Source: Dacryopinax spathularia (Eukaryota; Basidiomycota; Dacrymycetes; Dacrymycetales; Dacrymycetaceae). From it: DNA of 64,000 nt. Below are positions 59,499 through 64,000 of this stretch, in pieces (position 1 is the first letter of the stretch; each line of letters opens with the position of its first letter). A model generated the notes under the pieces. It did no database searches. It saw only the letters and a program-made list of their open reading frames with translations, and was not told the origin of the DNA. The stretch is taken from assembly GCA_037974965.1 (NCBI GenBank), contig JBBPFI010000009.1, forward strand, positions 1,178,001 to 1,242,000. The letters are read 5' to 3'. The translations under genes were made by a program, and so were the position numbers.

Positions 59499-62400
59499 AT
59501 GACGGCCAGCTCGTGCCCCTCCTGTCATGCGCACTTCGAAAGTGAAGCCCAGCTACAACGTCATGTCTCTCAGAAGAAGCGTTGCCACGACTGGGTGATT
59601 TATCAACTCCAAGCGCAAGACCGCTCGATTGCCCTTGGTCCCCAGTCTCAAATCGCATCGTCCGCGCTCCAATGTGTTGCGCGCTCCTCAAGCCAAGAAG
59701 AGGACAGCATTCTTCATGCTCTGAAAAAAATGGAATCCATCCCCTTCGCATCAACTGGAGCTGAGCGTCAGTGCACTGATTTACCTGAACATACGCCTGC
59801 ATCACAATCTCTGAAATCCTTGGCCCACTCTTCATCCCACGAGAGTGCGAATGCAGACGGCACAGCCAGCGTCTTCCAAGAACTGCATTTCGGCCCTAGG
59901 AAGATACGGTGCTTCCCCGGATGCCCCGCCAAAGTTCTAGCAACTGGCCAGAAATTACGTTATGCCGATTGGCAAGCTCAGGGCGGAGATAATCCCTATC
60001 ATCCGTTTCGCTCGGAAGTCGATTTCCACCTAGGAACATGGCTCAAGGCGGAGAACGTTAGTAATGCCGCTGTCGACCGGCTGCTTACAAAATCGGTATG
60101 TCGGGATGCTTTGCAGTGCTTATGCGGCCATGACATTCGTACTTGGACAGCTCGTGGAAAGTCTGCAGCTCTCCTTCAAGCGTTCCGAAGAACTCAACAG
60201 GATCGTGGACCACTGCTTGCCAATAGAGGGGCTGCAGTGGACCAGAACGGAGTTTTCCTTGATTGGGACGAGCGAGAAATGCGTCTTCTGGCATCGCGAT
60301 GTTCTTGAAGCAATACGCTTATTATATGGAGATCCACGCTTCGCCGCGGACATGAAATTTTCCCCAGAACAGCATTTCGCAGATGACGACATGGAGAACA
60401 GAGTTTTCGACGAGCTATGGACTGCAAATTGGTGGTGGCGCACCCAGGTACGGGCCTCTTTCTAACCCACCTGCGTTGATTTGGCTGTAACGGGAGCGTC
60501 TGTTCCAGAGCGAATTACCGGAGGGAGCCACAATCATTCCCCTGATTTTCAGCTCCGATAAGACTCTTCTTACCCAAATGAGCGGGGATCGCCAAGGGTA
60601 TCCCGTATATATGAGTATCGGAAACATCCCGAAAAGAATCCGACGGTCCCCGTCGGAGCGTGCTATGGTGCTGCTTGGGTACCTTCCAACGGAGCACTTG
60701 AATACTTCAGATCTCAGCGAAGATGATGCTCGAATGGCTCGACAAAGGATCTTCCATCAATGCATCTCTCATCTCTTACAGCCAACAATCGATGCAGCAA
60801 GAAACGGAATTCCCCTGGTCTCTGGGGACGGGTGCCTTCGGATGTGTCATCCAATATTGGCCGCATGGTTGGCCGATTATCCGGAACAGTGCTTACTTAC
60901 GTGCACACGTCCCTTGCGGTGTCCAGTATGCAACATTGACTGGCGGAAAATGGGGGATGAGCTGGATGGGACTGAACCGCCCGAAGATAACATCTATCGC
61001 CATTCGTGCATCCCCCGCGCTCAAGCTGCCACGTGGAAGGTCCTCAGAGGGAATGTGAAGACGAATGCCACAGTGGATCTTTCAATGGCCCAGAATCCCA
61101 TCGTCCCCAACGCAAAAAGCGGCACAACTCTGGCACCTCTGGTGGCTGTCCCGCCTGCCGCTAGCTGCCAAAGCTCGGAAGGCTTGGAGGCGTCTAATGC
61201 CTCGGATGAGGCTAACAGAAAGATACTTTCATTCGACTCGGACAATGAGTCTGAAAGCGACTCAGAAGGCGACGAGCAGGCCCTTCATATACCCTGGCAT
61301 GCGTCTACTCACACGAAAAAGGGCGAATTTCGTACCTACAAGGTCCTGATGAAAGCCCTATCCTTGATGCCCATCCGTCAACCGTTTTGGGCGGAGCTCC
61401 CATTCGCTGAGATACATGCCGCCATGGTACCGGACATACTACATCAATTACTTCAAGGGGTCTTGAAGCATTTGGTTGAGTGGCTAACACCTATTGTGGG
61501 TCAAGATGATTTGGATCGCGGGTTTCAGGCTCTACCGCAAACACACGGCATACGGTCCTTCAACGATGGCTTGCGAAACATGCTGCAGCTTACCGGTAGG
61601 GAGCGAAAGGCAATCGCCCGCGTCCTACTTGGTGTTGTGACTGCCTGCCCCAAGATAGCAGAAAGCGGAGAGGCAGGCCAACGCGTCGTCAGGGCGACCC
61701 GGGCCCTCCTTGATTTCATATATATTGCTCGGTTGGAGCGGCACTCGGAGCAAACTGTGGCACTTCTGAGGCAATCGCTACTCCTCTTTCATGCGAACAA
61801 GAGTGCGTTCGTGCACCTTGGGGGAAGACGAGTTCACGATCAGGGTGAGTACGGAATCGAACACCCTCTTCACCCTCTTGCTTCGGCTTTTGACCATGCA
61901 AAGATAACTGGTTCTGCATACCGAAGCTACATTCTTTAGTCCATTACACTTGGGCGATCTACGAAGTGGGATCTCTTGACAACTGGACGACGGAGATTTC
62001 AGAAAGATTACACATTGATTTTGCAAAGGTTCCATTCCGTCACACCAGCGGCAGGAAAGACTCCACAATGCAAGAAATGGCGCTATGGGTTCTACGTCGT
62101 GAAAAGCTCCTGGCGTTCGAGTCATTGGTGTTGTGGAGCTCGGGTGACAATCACCGGTGGTCTTCGTGGCGTGGGTGCTGATCAACTGCATAGGGAAAGG
62201 TTTTCGGTCCTCCCCTGGGCCATCCTCCCGTCCACATCCACTCGCATTCGGTTACCAGTTGGCGAAGGCACCTGAATTGCGGTCCGTCAGTCTTGCAGAG
62301 GTCGTCGACCCAGATTCTTGGGGTTGCGTGCATTTCCTCCACGCATTGAGGGACTTCGCAACAAGGCAACGCAAGGCACAACACCGCTCGAACAATAACG

Positions 62401-63010
62401 CCCCTTCCCTTCCGGACATGCGCGCTTTACCCATGTCTGTGTGGATCAAGTGCAGATTCTCGGGTCCCACGTTAAAAGATGGTTGTCCTGATCACATTTC
62501 CATCGTTTCCTGCTACCGCGCGCGCTCCAGCAGCGAGCGAAGGGTAAAGAAAGCGAGAGACGCACGGTTTGATTACGTGCTTGTTGACCCAGAAAGGAAG
62601 GGCGGGTATGATTTACTCTGTAAGCACACTATTGTTCGGCTGAGTTCAGAACTCAAGCGTCCCGGGCAGCTTTGCGCATCGCACGTTTGAAGCTTATTTT
62701 TGAACTGCATCCCGACGCCAGTACCATCCTTTTCGGAGTAAAGTCGAGAGGACCACTGGCGTACGTGGAATGGTTTTCGCCTCCCTCGGACCCGTCTGTG
62801 GAACCCTCCGGCATGAGTAGGGTGACTCCATGCCTCACGGAGAGAGGTCAACAGCTCGCGTCAGTCATAGAGCTGGACCGTGTGAGGAGGAACTGCATGC
62901 TGCAGCCGACCGGAGAGAACGGAGGGGTTGATTCGGGAAAAACAGAGTATTTCGTGAACCCCTACCAGGACAGGCAGCTGTTCTGCATGGCGGAGGCGCG
63001 CTTGGCATGA
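59499..63010 (+). CDS. Plavaka-type DNA transposase, apparently intact
   Basis: Exons 59499-60095, 60151-60447, 60509-61844, 61904-62143, 62194-62619 and 62670-63010 sum to 1079 codons (1078 residues), with no internal stop. The N-terminus has a zinc-finger-like CPSCHAHFESEAQLQRHVSQ ending KKRCH. Further on come WWWRTQ|SELPEGATIIP, LIFSSDKTLLTQMSGDRQGY, PVYMSIGNIPKRIRRSPSER, ILAAWLADYPEQCLLTC and CPVCNID. The catalytic region continues VPDILHQLLQGVLKHLVEW and RALLDFIYIARL, then IPKLHSLVHYTW and TEISERLHIDFAK. The end has RIARLKLIFEL and FVNPYQDRQLF. These blocks, in this order, are those of Plavaka transposases of basidiomycete cut-and-paste elements. An open, correctly spliced gene suggests a young or still active copy. 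Terminal repeats were not found. Confidence 0.9.
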
Positions 63011-64000
63011 ACGTTCCCGTTCGTTACCTGGCTTTGACTGGAAGCATCGTTGGGCTTTGACGGCAACGGGTTTCTGAATGTCGCATCTCGCAAATCCAAA
63101 TGCTATGCTTGCTTAATGTTCCAGGTCTTGAAATGCGCGGAGCCGTCCGCTCCCAGGGCAGGTGTGGGGGGTCACCTCCAATGTCCATTTTGGGGGGCGG
63201 AGCTCGTGTCCACTCCCAGGGCAGGTGTGGGGGTCACCTCCATTGTCCATTTTTGGGGTGGATCCCGAGTCTGCCTCCGGATACTCATGACGTAATTTCA
63301 GGGCTCAACCACCCCCGGCTAAAGGGTAAATGCTCTCATTTGTCCTTTCTAGGCATATCTAGAGCACAGCCTTTTGGTGTTTGACACCAGCATCCGCATC
63401 CGCACTAGAAACCGTTTGGGTGGGTCAACCATGTGGTCGGCAGCACAGCTGAATAGGAGTGGAGTTTGCATTTGCTCCCGCACAGATACGTTGTCCCTGT
63501 CGACCACGAAGCTCATAATCCGGCCCAGCGCCAGTCTACCCAAGCACCGTCATCATCAAACGCAACCAGCCTCCGCTTGACAATAAGCAACTATTGTTCT
63601 GGAGAAGTCTGAAATATCAATCAAGCGTTCCCACATCCCCTACCGCAGTCTTTCTGGCAAGCTTTGAGTGCTCGCACTCCACTCCTGCAAGGAACGTCGC
63701 TCTATCTAGCGAGCCACGATGGGAGGACAGAGCAGGAGACGTCCTGCTTCCATTGGAACGAAGACATTATCCTCGGTCGCTCATTTGAAGCGCGGCAAAG
63801 GAGCACTGGCATATCACTCTATCAAAGTCTCGACAAATGTGACTCCCACCACGAAGCGGCCCTTCCGCCGCAACGGTGCTCGCACTGATAGCGGCGTCGC
63901 AGAAGGGAGTGGAGAGGCGGATGTTTCTGCGGCGGTTCTCGTGATCAAGGATAAACTGCGGATTGTATCCCCACCGTCGTCCGGCCAAATAACCTGGATG
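63011..64000. other. right flank of the Plavaka gene, no gene seen
   Basis: About 1 kb with no supported coding sequence. Apart from the 62-bp tandem repeat no structure was recognised. The right terminal repeat of the transposon probably lies in this interval. Confidence 0.45.
63150..63273. repeat. 62-bp tandem direct repeat, two copies
   Basis: Two head-to-tail copies starting at 63150 and 63212, each opening CTCCCAGGGCAGGTGTGGGG, then TCACCTCCA(A/T)TGTCCATTTT and GGGG. The copies differ at a few positions in their second half. They lie 140 bp beyond the Plavaka transposase stop, where subterminal repeats of such an element would be expected. Confidence 0.85.

Overview
This window looks like nuclear DNA of a basidiomycete fungus, most likely Agaricomycotina. 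The genes are split by many short introns (about 45-70 nt, GT...AG). The window carries Tnp2-type and Plavaka-type DNA transposases and two DUF6532-type genes, all typical of mushroom-forming fungi and their relatives. It also has conserved eukaryotic genes such as a velvet factor, an importin-13-like karyopherin and a Vps3-like tethering subunit. Coding sequence is rich in Ser/Pro/Gly/Gln low-complexity runs. The species cannot be named from the sequence alone. No tRNA, CRISPR array, operon or retroelement was recognised.

Layout: (1) 1-5.6 kb is a mobile-element block. A Tnp2 (CACTA-like) transposase gene on the minus strand stands head-to-head with a charged, low-complexity partner gene on the plus strand. 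(2) 6.5-41.4 kb is the conserved core: a rhodanese/dual-specificity phosphatase (-), a GNAT acetyltransferase (+), a short MetE-like protein (+), an importin-13-like karyopherin (+), a doubtful Pro/Tyr-rich gene (+), a velvet regulator (+), a Vps3/TGFBRAP1-like protein (-), a secreted aspartic protease (-), an NCS1 transporter (-) and a hydantoinase/S-methyl-thiohydantoin-desulfurase fusion (+). (3) 41.4-64 kb is an accessory block: two DUF6532-type genes, two well-formed genes of unknown family, an F-box/LRR-like gene, one uncertain Ser-rich gene, and a structurally complete Plavaka transposase.

Functional links: the best functional pair is the NCS1 permease and the hydantoinase fusion, divergently transcribed from a shared 1.2-kb region. 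This suggests uptake followed by ring opening of a hydantoin, allantoin or related nitrogen heterocycle. The Tnp2 gene and its divergent partner look like a two-gene transposon. Exon models for most multi-exon genes were checked by hand: exon lengths sum to whole codons and junctions restore family motifs. Two introns (in the NCS1 gene and in the second DUF6532 gene) are best explained, or can be explained, by GC-AG splice sites.
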